This document shows, piece by piece, positions 1 to 5,545 of a DNA stretch of 5,785 bases. The first letter of the stretch is position 1, and each line of letters starts with the position of its first letter. The notes under the pieces are model-generated. The model saw only the letters and a program-made list of their open reading frames with translations. It was not told the DNA's origin and did not search any database. Origin of the DNA: Actinomycetota bacterium (GTDB taxonomy: Bacteria; Actinomycetota; UBA4738; G016210805); NCBI GenBank assembly GCA_016210805.1, contig JACQTL010000117.1, forward strand, positions 1 to 5,785. The letters are read 5' to 3'. The translations under genes and the position numbers were made by a program.

Positions 1-45
1 GAGGGTCCGGTCGATCGAGGGGTTGGCGGTCAGCGTGACGATCAC
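1..45 (-). CDS. fruK: 1-phosphofructokinase-type sugar kinase (PfkB family), N-terminal fragment
   Basis: Only the first 15 codons are present; the gene continues beyond the left edge. Read from GTG at 45-43, the peptide is MIVTLTANPSIDRTL. This is the characteristic first beta strand and 'LTxNPSxD' motif of 1-phosphofructokinase and related PfkB/ribokinase-fold kinases (FruK, LacC); the motif Asp contributes to sugar-phosphate binding in this family. The enzyme would phosphorylate fructose 1-phosphate to fructose 1,6-bisphosphate in the cytoplasm. The start codon overlaps the stop of the upstream DeoR-type regulator by 4 bases (GTGA), so translational coupling is likely. A GGAGG sits 10 bases upstream inside the regulator gene. 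A DeoR repressor followed by fruK is a classic fructose operon order. The PfkB family is well supported; exact substrate specificity (fructose 1-phosphate versus tagatose 6-phosphate) cannot be read from 15 residues. Confidence 0.72.
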   Translation of the reverse strand, partial: MIVTLTANPSIDRTL

Positions 46-800
46 GCGAGCACCACCTCCACCCCCGACCGCTCGAGTGCCTCCACCGACCCGGGGTCCA
101 GCCCGCCGTCCGTGATGAGGACGTCGACGCCCTCGATCGGAGCGAACCGGATCGCGTGCTCCTCCCCCACCTTCGTGTGGTCGGCCAGCACGACGACCTG
201 CTTGGCGGCTCGACACATGGCTCGCTTCACGGCCGCTTCCGCGGGATCCGGCGTCGACAGCCCGCGTTCCACGCTCACCCCGTTGGTGCCGATGAACGCG
301 ACGTCGCCGTTCAGGTCGGCGAGCGTTCGCAGGGCCCAGTCGTCCACGTTCGCCAGCGTCCGGCCGCGGACCCGCCCACCCACGACCCACACCTGGACGT
401 GGCTGTGGCGGGCCAGAGCCATGCCGACGGGCAGGGCGTTGGTCACCACGGTGAGCTCGCGGTCCGGCAGGGCGGCGGCCAGGGCCAGGGTCGTGGTCCC
501 GGCGTCGAGGAGGACCGTGCCTCGCTCCGGCAGGAACGCCAGGGCGGCCTCGGCGATCCGGGCCTTCTCGGGCGCCATGACGGTGGCCTTCTCGTCCAGG
601 GCCGGCTCGGGGCGGAATCCGTCGAGGGAGAGGGCGCCGCCGTGCACCCGGCGCAGGCGCTTGTGCCGCTCGAGCTCGGTGAGGTCGCGGCGGATCGTCT
701 CCGGGGTGACGTCGAAGGACTCGGCCAGGGAGTTCACCTCGACCCTGCCGCTCCGGGTCAGCTCGTCGAGGATCGCCTGCCGCCGCTCCTCCTGGTACAT
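42..800 (-). CDS. DeoR/GlpR-family transcriptional repressor, probably of the fructose operon
   Basis: This 252-residue protein has the full usual length of the family. Residues 1-57 form the DeoR winged helix-turn-helix: the N-terminal 'ERRQAIL' helix, a recognition region around 'VTPETIRRDL' (31-40), and the wing ending 'RVHGGA' (51-56). Residues 75-252 are the DeoR sugar-phosphate sensor domain, with the motifs DAGTTT (99-104), TN (120-121), VVGG (139-142), GTNG (171-174), LSTPD (181-185) and DHTK (207-210) typical of an ISOCOT-type ligand pocket. Such repressors release DNA on binding a sugar phosphate. The overlapping kinase gene downstream suggests fructose 1-phosphate as effector and a FruR-like role; this is inference from context. 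The ATG at 800-798 is preceded by a G-rich stretch (808-803) acting as Shine-Dalgarno. The gene has its own promoter at 837-864, flanked by inverted repeats that could be its autoregulatory operator. Confidence 0.9.
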   Translation of the reverse strand: MYQEERRQAILDELTRSGRVEVNSLAESFDVTPETIRRDLTELERHKRLRRVHGGALSLDGFRPEPALDEKATVMAPEKARIAEAALAFLPERGTVLLDAGTTTLALAAALPDRELTVVTNALPVGMALARHSHVQVWVVGGRVRGRTLANVDDWALRTLADLNGDVAFIGTNGVSVERGLSTPDPAEAAVKRAMCRAAKQVVVLADHTKVGEEHAIRFAPIEGVDVLITDGGLDPGSVEALERSGVEVVLA

Positions 801-811
801 GGCCCCCCGAT

Positions 812-875
812 GTCCGTTCGTCTTTGAGTCGGCCCGATTCTATCGGACTCGTGGGCGATGTCAAATCGAACGGAC
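812..875. repeat. Paired 9-bp inverted repeat flanking the deoR promoter (candidate operator pair)
   Basis: GTCCGTTCG at 812-820 and its exact reverse complement CGAACGGAC at 867-875 lie 55 bp apart centre to centre. One arm falls in the early 5' untranslated region and the other just upstream of the -35 box. Inside them, GAGTC (826-830) and GACTC (846-850) flank the -10. DeoR-family repressors commonly autoregulate through separated half-sites with GTTCG/TTCG-like cores. Assigning these arms to the adjacent regulator is an inference. Confidence 0.45.
837..864 (-). promoter_or_regulatory. Housekeeping sigma-type promoter of the deoR-fruK operon
   Basis: Read on the minus strand there is a perfect -35 TTGACA (864-859), a 16-base spacer, and a -10 TAGAAT (842-837). 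Transcription should begin near 830, about 30 bases before the ATG at 800. The -10 lies within a small palindrome, CCGAT-TCT-ATCGG (834-846). This is the only strong consensus sigma-70-like promoter I can see in the window. Confidence 0.7.
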
Positions 876-941
876 CGATCCGGAAGGGGTGGACCCGGGA
901 GGGGCGATGGGCTCCGGGCGCGGTCCGACGGCCCCCGAGGC

Positions 942-950
942 TGCTACGCT
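942..950 (+). promoter_or_regulatory. Possible extended -10 promoter for tRNA-Gln
   Basis: TGC-TACGCT (942-950) resembles an extended -10 element (TGnTAnnnT-like) and would place a transcription start about 12 bases before the mature tRNA 5' end. No good -35 box is visible about 17 bases upstream, so this is a weak call made mainly on position. Confidence 0.3.
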
Positions 951-968
951 GTCGCCCCAGGTACGCGT

Positions 969-1039
969 TGGCCCGTGGGGTAACGGTAGCCCGACTGACT
1001 CTGGATCAGTTAGTCCTGGTTCGAATCCAGGCGGGCCAG
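969..1039 (+). tRNA. tRNA-Gln (anticodon CTG)
   Basis: The gene folds into a complete cloverleaf. The 7-bp acceptor stem is TGGCCCG (969-975) with CGGGCCA (1032-1038), and the discriminator base is G1039. The 3-bp D stem is GGG (978-980) with CCC (990-992). The 5-bp anticodon stem is ACTGA (994-998) with TCAGT (1006-1010), around the loop CTCTGGA. The 5-bp T stem is CCTGG (1015-1019) with CCAGG (1027-1031), around TTCGAAT. The anticodon at 1001-1003 is CTG, reading CAG (glutamine); the TGG start of the acceptor stem is also usual for bacterial tRNA-Gln. CCA is not encoded, since the bases after the discriminator are CGA, so it must be added enzymatically. No convincing rho-independent terminator follows. 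Confidence 0.95.
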
Positions 1040-1114
1040 CGAAGGCAGGCGCAGCCCCGCATGGCTCTTCCCGTGCAGGAGGCTCCGGACTCTCTGTCAG
1101 TCACGCGACATTGC

Positions 1115-1140
1115 GGAACGTCCCCGATGCCCTCTCTGTT
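1115..1140 (+). promoter_or_regulatory. SigR/SigH-like ECF sigma promoter upstream of thioredoxin
   Basis: GGAAC (1115-1119) is followed after exactly 18 bases by GTT (1138-1140). The established consensus for the thiol-stress sigma factors SigR of Streptomyces and SigH of mycobacteria is GGAAT/C-N18-GTT, and thioredoxin genes are among their known targets. Transcription would begin near 1150, about 45 bases before the GTG start. Match and spacing are seen directly; use by such a sigma factor is inferred. Confidence 0.5.
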
Positions 1141-1180
1141 ATCTGTCGAGAGGACGGGAAGACGACGAGAAGACGAGGAA

Positions 1181-1187
1181 GAGGAGG
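1181..1187 (+). promoter_or_regulatory. Ribosome binding site of thioredoxin
   Basis: GAGGAGG lies 6 bases before the GTG at 1194. It fixes the start, because the next upstream in-frame candidates have no comparable site. Confidence 0.75.
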
Positions 1188-1193
1188 CTTACG

Positions 1194-1526
1194 GTGGCCG
1201 CGAACATCACGCACGTGACGGACGAGGACTTCGAGGAGACGGTGCTCGGATCGGACGAGCCCGTCCTGGTGGACTTCTGGGCGGACTGGTGCGGTCCCTG
1301 TCACATGGTCGCGCCCGTGCTCGAGGAGATCGCCGCCGAGCAGGCCGGACGGCTCACGGTGGCGAAGCTCGACATCGACGACAACCCCATGACGGCCAGG
1401 ACGTACGGGGTGATGAGCATCCCGACGATGATCCTGTTCCGGGGCGGCCGTGAGCGGGCCAGGGTCGTCGGGGCCCGAGGGAAGGACTACATCCTCCGGG
1501 CCCTCCAGGAGGCCATCCCGGCCTGA
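1194..1526 (+). CDS. trxA: Thioredoxin
   Basis: This is a 110-residue, single-domain cytoplasmic thioredoxin, the standard length for the family. The redox centre WCGPC has Cys33 and Cys36. The buried acid that assists thiol exchange is Asp27 (in 'LVDFWADW'), and the cis-proline loop is 'SIPT' with Pro77. The beta strand 'MILFRGG' and terminal helix complete the fold. There is no signal peptide or membrane segment. It would reduce protein disulfides such as those of ribonucleotide reductase, peroxiredoxins and methionine sulfoxide reductases, with electrons from thioredoxin reductase; no reductase gene is in the window. The GTG start is chosen for its strong ribosome site. An upstream GGAAC-N18-GTT suggests oxidative or thiol-stress control. 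The gene converges on the lipoprotein gene, with 22 bases between the stop codons. The family is certain; which of the organism's thioredoxins it is cannot be told. Confidence 0.95.
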   Translation: MAANITHVTDEDFEETVLGSDEPVLVDFWADWCGPCHMVAPVLEEIAAEQAGRLTVAKLDIDDNPMTARTYGVMSIPTMILFRGGRERARVVGARGKDYILRALQEAIPA

Positions 1527-1548
1527 CCGGGCCGAAGGTCGAAGCCTC

Positions 1549-2700
1549 CTAGCCGGAGAACGTGTTCGGGGCGACCACCGGGACGGGGCAGTTCACGGTG
1601 AAGACCTCGCCATCCGTGTCGGGGGTCCCGGGGAACTCGTCGAGCTCCCCGGCGTCCCTGGCCCGGTGGACCGATGGCTCGTCCGGAAGGACGCGGGCGG
1701 TCACGCCCCGGCCCCACGCGTACGTCATGTGGTCCCAGTAGGGGCTCCATTCCGCGTCGCCGGCGCGGGAGTCGAAGACCGACGGCTGGAACCCCATCGG
1801 CCCGGGGCCCTCGATCCCGTTCATGAAGACGTTCGTCCGCCCCGTCGCCTCGGCGTCGTGGGCGCTCGCCAGCCGGGGGGAATGCGCCACCCGCATGCCG
1901 TCGGCCATAGGCGCGAGCGACGTGTCGACGACGATGTATCGGGACTCCGGGAAGCACTCGTGGAGCTTGAACGTCACCTTCATGCCGGAGGCGTCCACGG
2001 CCTCGACGAGCTGGCCGCCGCCGAGGTACTCGCGGAGCTCGCCGTCGACGGGCATCTCCCCGGACGTCCACTTGACCACCGGCGCGTTGACCACGATGTC
2101 GCTGGGCTCGACGTCGACGGAGCCGGCCCCCCGGGCCCGCTCGACGTCGCCCACCGAGGACAGCATCTCGGGCGCGCCGTTCCAGGTGACCCGATGGACG
2201 CGCCAGGCCGGCGTGTAGTCCTCACGACCGGGCTCCGACGACAGGACCGCCGCCTGCTCGGCCACGCCGCCCTCGACCAGGTACAGGTCCCCGGCCGCCC
2301 CCGCCTGGACCAGCGACGCGAGCTTCGGCGCCCACACCAGCCCCTGCTGCTCGGCGAAGGACTCGTCCGAGGTGTCCGTTCGGATGAAGTACACCGCCCC
2401 GCCGTCGAAGCTCCCCGCGTGGAGTCGGAGCGTGACGAAGCCGAACGCGCCTTCCCAGTCCTCGCTCGAAAGGGCGTAGTCGACGACGTCGCCGACCGTG
2501 GCTCCCCCGGCGGTCGTCGGCTCGGCCGACGGCGACCCGCCGGCCGAGGTGGGGCCCTCGCCCCGCGAGCGATCGGCCACCTCCCGGGCGCAGGCCGCCA
2601 GCAGGACGGACACCGTGCCCAGCGCGCCGATCCCCCTGGCGCGTTCGGCCGTCCACCGCATGAACCCCCGCCGATCGAGTCGCTCGAGCTGACCACCCAC
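1549..2700 (-). CDS. Tat-exported lipoprotein of an uncharacterised family (DUF7482-like)
   Basis: The product has 383 residues from GTG 2700-2698, chosen because AAAGGAGG lies 5 bases upstream; ATG 2730 and GTG 2772 are in-frame alternatives. The N-terminus has a twin-arginine motif, 'DRRGFMRW' (9-16), a hydrophobic stretch, and a lipobox 'LLAAC' with Cys37 as the lipidation site. A Ser/Thr/Gly/Pro-rich linker follows (about 44-68). The protein should be exported folded and anchored on the outer face of the membrane. Two regions stand out: 'GGAVYFIRTD...FAEQQGLVWAPKL' (100-127) and a C-terminal part (about 240-383) with HEC (His247, Cys249), 'FQPSVFD' and 'WSPYWDH' (His324), and a late Cys371 in 'NCPVP'. 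From memory this resembles the DUF7482 family, which has no known biochemical role; I could not confirm the match. The Tat route and the His/Cys residues would fit a cofactor- or metal-binding envelope protein, but this is speculation. It carries the same promoter-like motif as the DUF3179 gene. Confidence 0.82.
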   Translation of the reverse strand: MGGQLERLDRRGFMRWTAERARGIGALGTVSVLLAACAREVADRSRGEGPTSAGGSPSAEPTTAGGATVGDVVDYALSSEDWEGAFGFVTLRLHAGSFDGGAVYFIRTDTSDESFAEQQGLVWAPKLASLVQAGAAGDLYLVEGGVAEQAAVLSSEPGREDYTPAWRVHRVTWNGAPEMLSSVGDVERARGAGSVDVEPSDIVVNAPVVKWTSGEMPVDGELREYLGGGQLVEAVDASGMKVTFKLHECFPESRYIVVDTSLAPMADGMRVAHSPRLASAHDAEATGRTNVFMNGIEGPGPMGFQPSVFDSRAGDAEWSPYWDHMTYAWGRGVTARVLPDEPSVHRARDAGELDEFPGTPDTDGEVFTVNCPVPVVAPNTFSG

Positions 2701-2705
2701 CGGAT

Positions 2706-2713
2706 CCTCCTTT
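2706..2713 (-). promoter_or_regulatory. Ribosome binding site deciding the lipoprotein start
   Basis: On the minus strand AAAGGAGG is followed by 5 bases and GTG (2700-2698). Starting here gives a compact Tat signal with 8 residues before the twin arginines. It also keeps the start downstream of the candidate promoter at 2745-2770. Confidence 0.65.
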
Positions 2714-2744
2714 CGCGACCGATGCGACATGTCCTCTCCATACG

Positions 2745-2770
2745 GACGCAAGGGACTAGTCTGCGATTCC
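2745..2770 (-). promoter_or_regulatory. ECF sigma-type promoter of the lipoprotein gene
   Basis: The minus strand reads GGAAT (2770-2766), 17 bases, CGTC (2748-2745). The extended form GGAATCGC-N13-GCGTCC is shared, base for base and with the same spacing, by the site before the DUF3179 gene. GGAAY-N16/17-CGTC is the general architecture of ECF sigma promoters. Transcription would start near 2736, leaving a leader of about 36 bases before GTG 2700. The GGAAT lies in the loop of an inverted repeat, TCTGCG (2760-2765) with CGCAGA (2772-2777). Confidence 0.5.
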
Positions 2771-2774
2771 ACGC

Positions 2775-2795
2775 AGAAGGGGCTTTTCGCGCCCC
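2775..2795 (-). terminator. Possible terminator hairpin downstream of the Crp/Fnr regulator
   Basis: On the minus strand GGGGC (2795-2791) and GCCCC (2783-2779) form a 5-bp GC stem with a 7-base loop, followed by a short AA-rich loop edge and TTCT. It lies about 45 bases after the regulator's stop codon. The T-tract is short and the stem small, so the support is modest. Confidence 0.35.
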
Positions 2796-2839
2796 AGTGG
2801 TTCCGCCCACGGGGCTCCCGGGGTGGGGCGGGCCGTCGG

Positions 2840-3532
2840 CTACGGGCGCATCTCCACCGCGAGGCCGGGACGGTCCAGGACCTCGATGCGCCGGTAGGAG
2901 AGACGAACCAGCGCCTCGGCCTCCAGCTGCTTCAGGACCCGGTTCACGCTCGGCCGGGTGGCCCCGAGCAGCTCGGCGATGGTCGACTGGGGCAACGACA
3001 GGACGGGCCCTCGCTCCTCGGTCTCGTCGAGCAGCAGCATGGACACCTGCCGACGGAGATCCCCCTGGGTGACGCCCAGGAGCCGGCGGGTCATCCGCTC
3101 GATCCGCGACGCCAGGCTGTAGAGGAACCGTCGACAGAGGACGGGACGCGTCGACAGCAGCCGCTCGAGCTGGTCGCCGTCGAGGCGGATCAGCGTGACG
3201 TCGGTGAGCGCCCGCGCGGAGTACGGCGACTCCATGTGGCAGAAGAACGGGAGGTCCCCCAGGAGGTCGCCCTCGCGCAGGACCTGGAGCACGACCTTGC
3301 GGACCCCGGCACGGTGGTACACCTCGATCTCGCCGTCCTCCACGATCGAGACGGCCTCCACGAGCTTGCCGGCGCCGAGCAGGCGCGTACCGGCGGGCAG
3401 GCGGGAGACCCCGATCGTCGCGGCCAGCTCGCTGATGTCTGCATCCGTGAACGGGAACAGGTCTCCGCGCCCCAGGGAGCGCGCGATCCAGGCCGCGTGC
3501 CGCAGCATCGACCGGTCCATCACGTGAACCAT
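2840..3532 (-). CDS. Crp/Fnr-family transcriptional regulator
   Basis: The protein has 230 residues from ATG 3532-3530, chosen because GGGAGG (3545-3540) lies 7 bases upstream; an in-frame GTG at 3553 lacks such a site. Residues about 25-125 form a cyclic-nucleotide-binding-type beta barrel, with 'PAGTRLL' (46-52), 'VEDGEIEVY' (64-72) and 'REGDLLGDLPFF' (86-97). A long dimerisation helix (about 128-155) leads to the winged helix-turn-helix, whose recognition motif is 'STIAELLGATRPSVNRVLKQLE' in 183-204. In the phosphate-binding cassette the Arg usual in cAMP receptors ('RSA') is replaced: the segment reads 'SPYSARA' (102-108). cAMP binding is therefore doubtful and the ligand unknown. There is no N-terminal Cys cluster, so it is not an FNR-type iron-sulfur sensor; Cys98 and Cys133 are the only cysteines. 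It is divergent from the NAD(P)H-hydrate epimerase gene and lies upstream of the lipoprotein gene on the same strand. No target can be assigned. Confidence 0.9.
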   Translation of the reverse strand: MVHVMDRSMLRHAAWIARSLGRGDLFPFTDADISELAATIGVSRLPAGTRLLGAGKLVEAVSIVEDGEIEVYHRAGVRKVVLQVLREGDLLGDLPFFCHMESPYSARALTDVTLIRLDGDQLERLLSTRPVLCRRFLYSLASRIERMTRRLLGVTQGDLRRQVSMLLLDETEERGPVLSLPQSTIAELLGATRPSVNRVLKQLEAEALVRLSYRRIEVLDRPGLAVEMRP

Positions 3533-3582
3533 AGCCCAGCCTCCCGTCGCCACCCGGTCCCCGGATGGCGGAGGTGTGCGAC

Positions 3583-4329
3583 GTGGTCCATCCTTGGAAC
3601 GTGGGTCCCGATCGACCGTGGCCCGTCGTCCCCGCGGGGTCCGTGCCGGCGCTCTTTACCGACCAGATGCGCGAGGTGGACCGCATCGCCGTCGACGAGC
3701 TCGGCATCGGCCTCGTCCGGATGATGGAGCTCGCCGGGCACGCCCTGGCCGAGGTCGCCCACGTGCTCCTCCATCGTCGACCGGGCGCGCGCATCGCGGT
3801 GCTCGCCGGGGGAGGCGGGAACGGAGGAGGCGGCCTGGTCGCCGCCCGCCACCTGCGCAACCGGGGCCACCGTCCCGCGATCGTCCTCGACCGTCCCGGT
3901 GCCTCGTTCGCCGGCGTCCCCGCCGAGCAGCTGGCCATCCTCGCTTCCATGGGGGTGCACCCCGAGGGTCCGCCCGACCCCGACCTCGTCGTGGACGCCC
4001 TGATCGGCTACGGGGTCCGGGGAGACCCCGGCGGACGGACGGCGGAGCTCATCGAGTGGGCGAACGCCGGATCGGTGCCGGTGCTCTCCCTCGACGGTCC
4101 CAGCGGCCTGGATCTCACCACCGGGCGCCCGGGGACCCCCACCGTCGCCGCCGCCGTCACGCTCACCCTCGCCCTGCCCAAGCGTGGGCTCCTGCACGCG
4201 TCGTCCCGCCGTCACGTCGGCCGCCTCCTGCTCGCCGACATCGGCATCCCGCCGGAGGTGTACGCGCGCCTGGGGCTGCCACCCGCCGGTCCGTTCGGCC
4301 CCGGGCCGGTGATCGAGCTCGACACGTGA
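3583..4329 (+). CDS. nnrE: NAD(P)H-hydrate epimerase domain protein (YjeF_N), stand-alone
   Basis: From GTG 3583 the product has 248 residues. That start is favoured by GGAGG (3570-3574) 8 bases upstream; ATG 3565 would add six residues but has no ribosome site. The protein is a YjeF N-terminal domain, a Rossmann-like fold that interconverts the R and S epimers of damaged NAD(P)H hydrates so that the partner dehydratase can repair both. Visible motifs are 'TDQMREVDRIA' (26-36), 'MMELAG' (47-52), the glycine loop 'AGGGGNGGGGLVAAR' (75-89), 'VDALIGYGVRG' (137-147), 'DGPSGLD' (171-177) and 'LALPKRGLL' (196-204). The glycine loop differs from the common GNNGGDG: one Asn and the Asp are Gly. The C-terminal ADP/ATP-dependent dehydratase (NnrD) domain, often fused, is absent and not encoded nearby. 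The gene lies 50 bases from the divergent Crp/Fnr gene and converges on the DUF3179 gene. Confidence 0.87.
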   Translation: MVHPWNVGPDRPWPVVPAGSVPALFTDQMREVDRIAVDELGIGLVRMMELAGHALAEVAHVLLHRRPGARIAVLAGGGGNGGGGLVAARHLRNRGHRPAIVLDRPGASFAGVPAEQLAILASMGVHPEGPPDPDLVVDALIGYGVRGDPGGRTAELIEWANAGSVPVLSLDGPSGLDLTTGRPGTPTVAAAVTLTLALPKRGLLHASSRRHVGRLLLADIGIPPEVYARLGLPPAGPFGPGPVIELDT

Positions 4330-4354
4330 GGCGCCCTCGCCCGGATCAGGCGCC
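4330..4354. terminator. Symmetric hairpin between convergent genes, possibly bidirectional terminator
   Basis: GGCGCC (4330-4335) and GGCGCC (4349-4354), each self-complementary, can pair as a 6-bp GC stem over a 13-base loop. This spans the 16-base gap between the epimerase stop (4327-4329) and the DUF3179 stop (4348-4346). No T-tract follows on either strand, so this is not a canonical rho-independent terminator. Confidence 0.25.
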
Positions 4355-5536
4355 GTAGATCTCGGTTTCCGGGAAGAACGCGGCCCAGCTGAACCAGAAG
4401 TGGTCCACGGCCGGGAGCGCCTCGAGCTGCGTACCCTCGAGGGGCCCCGAGACGGCCCTGCCGAAGATGTCCCACCGGCTGCCCGTCTGCATGTCCACGA
4501 AGCCCCCGCCCTCCGGCGCGAAGCGCAGCAGGACGCCCCCCGACCTGGGGTCGTACGCGGTGGCGGAGCCGACGTCCCGGGAGGCCGCGATCTCCGCCTG
4601 GTCGAGCGCCGATGCCGTGCCCTCCTTCCAGAGCACGACGACGGGGCTCCCGCCCACCTCCGCCTCGGCGACCGAGGCCCCGTCCCGCGCCGTCGCCACC
4701 AGCTCCTCGTAGGGGATGGCGATCGCGGAGCTCCCCACGCTCACGCCGAGCACCCGTGTCGTCGCCACGAGCCGCGGGTCGGGGGTCCCCACGAAGAGGA
4801 AGGGGCGGTCGTTGTCCGGCGAGTCGTAGCCCTGGTACGGGTTCTGCCCGTAGGCCCGGTCCCAGCCGGTGTCCTGGGACAGCACGCGTCCTCCCGGGTA
4901 GGTCGCGCGCCAGTCGCCCCACGACACCACCTGGGCCGGGACGAACTCGAGCTCCATGCCGACCAGGTCGCCGAGGATGGCCTGCCCCGTCGCCTGGGAC
5001 CAGTACGTCTCGGTCTGGCGGTCGTACATGACCAGGTTCGAGTTGTACAGGCGACCGGAGGTGCCGAAGTCGAGCAGATCCCCGTCGACGACGGGCCGCC
5101 GGAAGGCGATCCCCGTGTTGCACAGGGGGCAGTACGTCACTGTGACCGGGCTCCCCCCGATCTCGTCGTTGACTATCTCGTGCCACATCATGATGCGGAG
5201 CGGGTAGGCCTTCGCCTCGTCATCCACCACCACCGACAGCACCGGCTCGTTCGCGGTGAGGAACCCGACCTCGTCGGGTGACAGGAACTTCGGGTCGTCG
5301 ATCGGGGGGATGCCGTCGGGAGGCGGCCCCCCCGAGATGATGAGGTCCGGATCGACCAGGGCATCTCCGCTCGGGGTGAACGGCACGTGGTTCCGGCGGG
5401 AGTCGACGGGATCGGTGGCGGCCGGGCCGGCCGCCCCGCCCACCGCGGGGTCGTCCCCGGCGCGGAGGAGCGCGACGGCCCCGATCCCGAGCGCGATGAC
5501 GCCAAGGAGGACGGCGATCGAACGGGCAGCCCTCAT
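4346..5536 (-). CDS. DUF3179 domain-containing, membrane-anchored protein
   Basis: The protein has 396 residues. Residues 5-25 are a hydrophobic N-terminal segment after 'MRAAR', acting as an uncleaved anchor or signal peptide with no lipobox, so the rest should lie outside the cytoplasm. Residues about 75-390 match the DUF3179 family as I know it: 'DEAKAYPLRIMMWHEIVND' (106-124), 'VTYCPLCNTGIAF' (133-145) with a CxxC pair (Cys136, Cys139), 'GTSGRLYNSNLVMYDR' (158-173), 'YWSQATGQAILG' (178-189) and a terminal 'HFWFSW...FPET' (379-391). The family has no established biochemical function; the Trp-His-Glu, Cys-Pro-Leu-Cys and terminal His-Phe-Trp motifs look like a metal or redox site, which is inference. 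The ATG has only AGAGG one base away, too close for a normal ribosome site. A candidate ECF promoter ends 10 bases upstream, so the mRNA may be nearly leaderless. Family assignment is firm. Confidence 0.9.
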   Translation of the reverse strand: MRAARSIAVLLGVIALGIGAVALLRAGDDPAVGGAAGPAATDPVDSRRNHVPFTPSGDALVDPDLIISGGPPPDGIPPIDDPKFLSPDEVGFLTANEPVLSVVVDDEAKAYPLRIMMWHEIVNDEIGGSPVTVTYCPLCNTGIAFRRPVVDGDLLDFGTSGRLYNSNLVMYDRQTETYWSQATGQAILGDLVGMELEFVPAQVVSWGDWRATYPGGRVLSQDTGWDRAYGQNPYQGYDSPDNDRPFLFVGTPDPRLVATTRVLGVSVGSSAIAIPYEELVATARDGASVAEAEVGGSPVVVLWKEGTASALDQAEIAASRDVGSATAYDPRSGGVLLRFAPEGGGFVDMQTGSRWDIFGRAVSGPLEGTQLEALPAVDHFWFSWAAFFPETEIYGA

Positions 5537-5545
5537 GCCTCTAAG

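Noticed and set aside
1131..1153. Inverted repeat CCTCTC/GAGAGG over the trxA -10 region
   Set aside because: The arms are six bases long in a purine/pyrimidine-rich leader and could be chance. There is no T-tract, so it is not a terminator.
112..1453. Long plus-strand open frames opposite the DeoR gene and across the tRNA
   Set aside because: They are Arg/Pro/Gly-rich, run through a clear tRNA and known genes, and match no recognisable family. They are a by-product of high GC content.
1517..1531. CCCGG/CCGGG hairpin at the thioredoxin stop codon as a terminator
   Set aside because: The stem is only 5 bp and has no T-tract on either strand.
1450..3072. 540-codon plus-strand open frame opposite the lipoprotein gene
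   Set aside because: The minus strand holds a coherent Tat lipoprotein with ribosome site and promoter. The plus frame has composition-driven, repetitive residues and no domain.
3520..3527. TCACGTGA palindrome near the Crp/Fnr start
   Set aside because: It is short, lies inside the coding start and does not match the TGTGA-N6-TCACA layout of a Crp site.
3596..3600. GGAAC at the start of the epimerase gene as an ECF -35
   Set aside because: No CGTC or GTT occurs at 16-18 bases downstream, and it lies within the coding region.
1980..3950. 656-codon minus-strand open frame across three genes
   Set aside because: It overlaps the Crp/Fnr, lipoprotein and epimerase genes in other frames, and its sequence is low-complexity Arg/Pro/Ala.
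4212..5281. Antisense and out-of-frame long frames within the DUF3179 gene
   Set aside because: The DUF3179 frame has strong family motifs throughout; the others show none.
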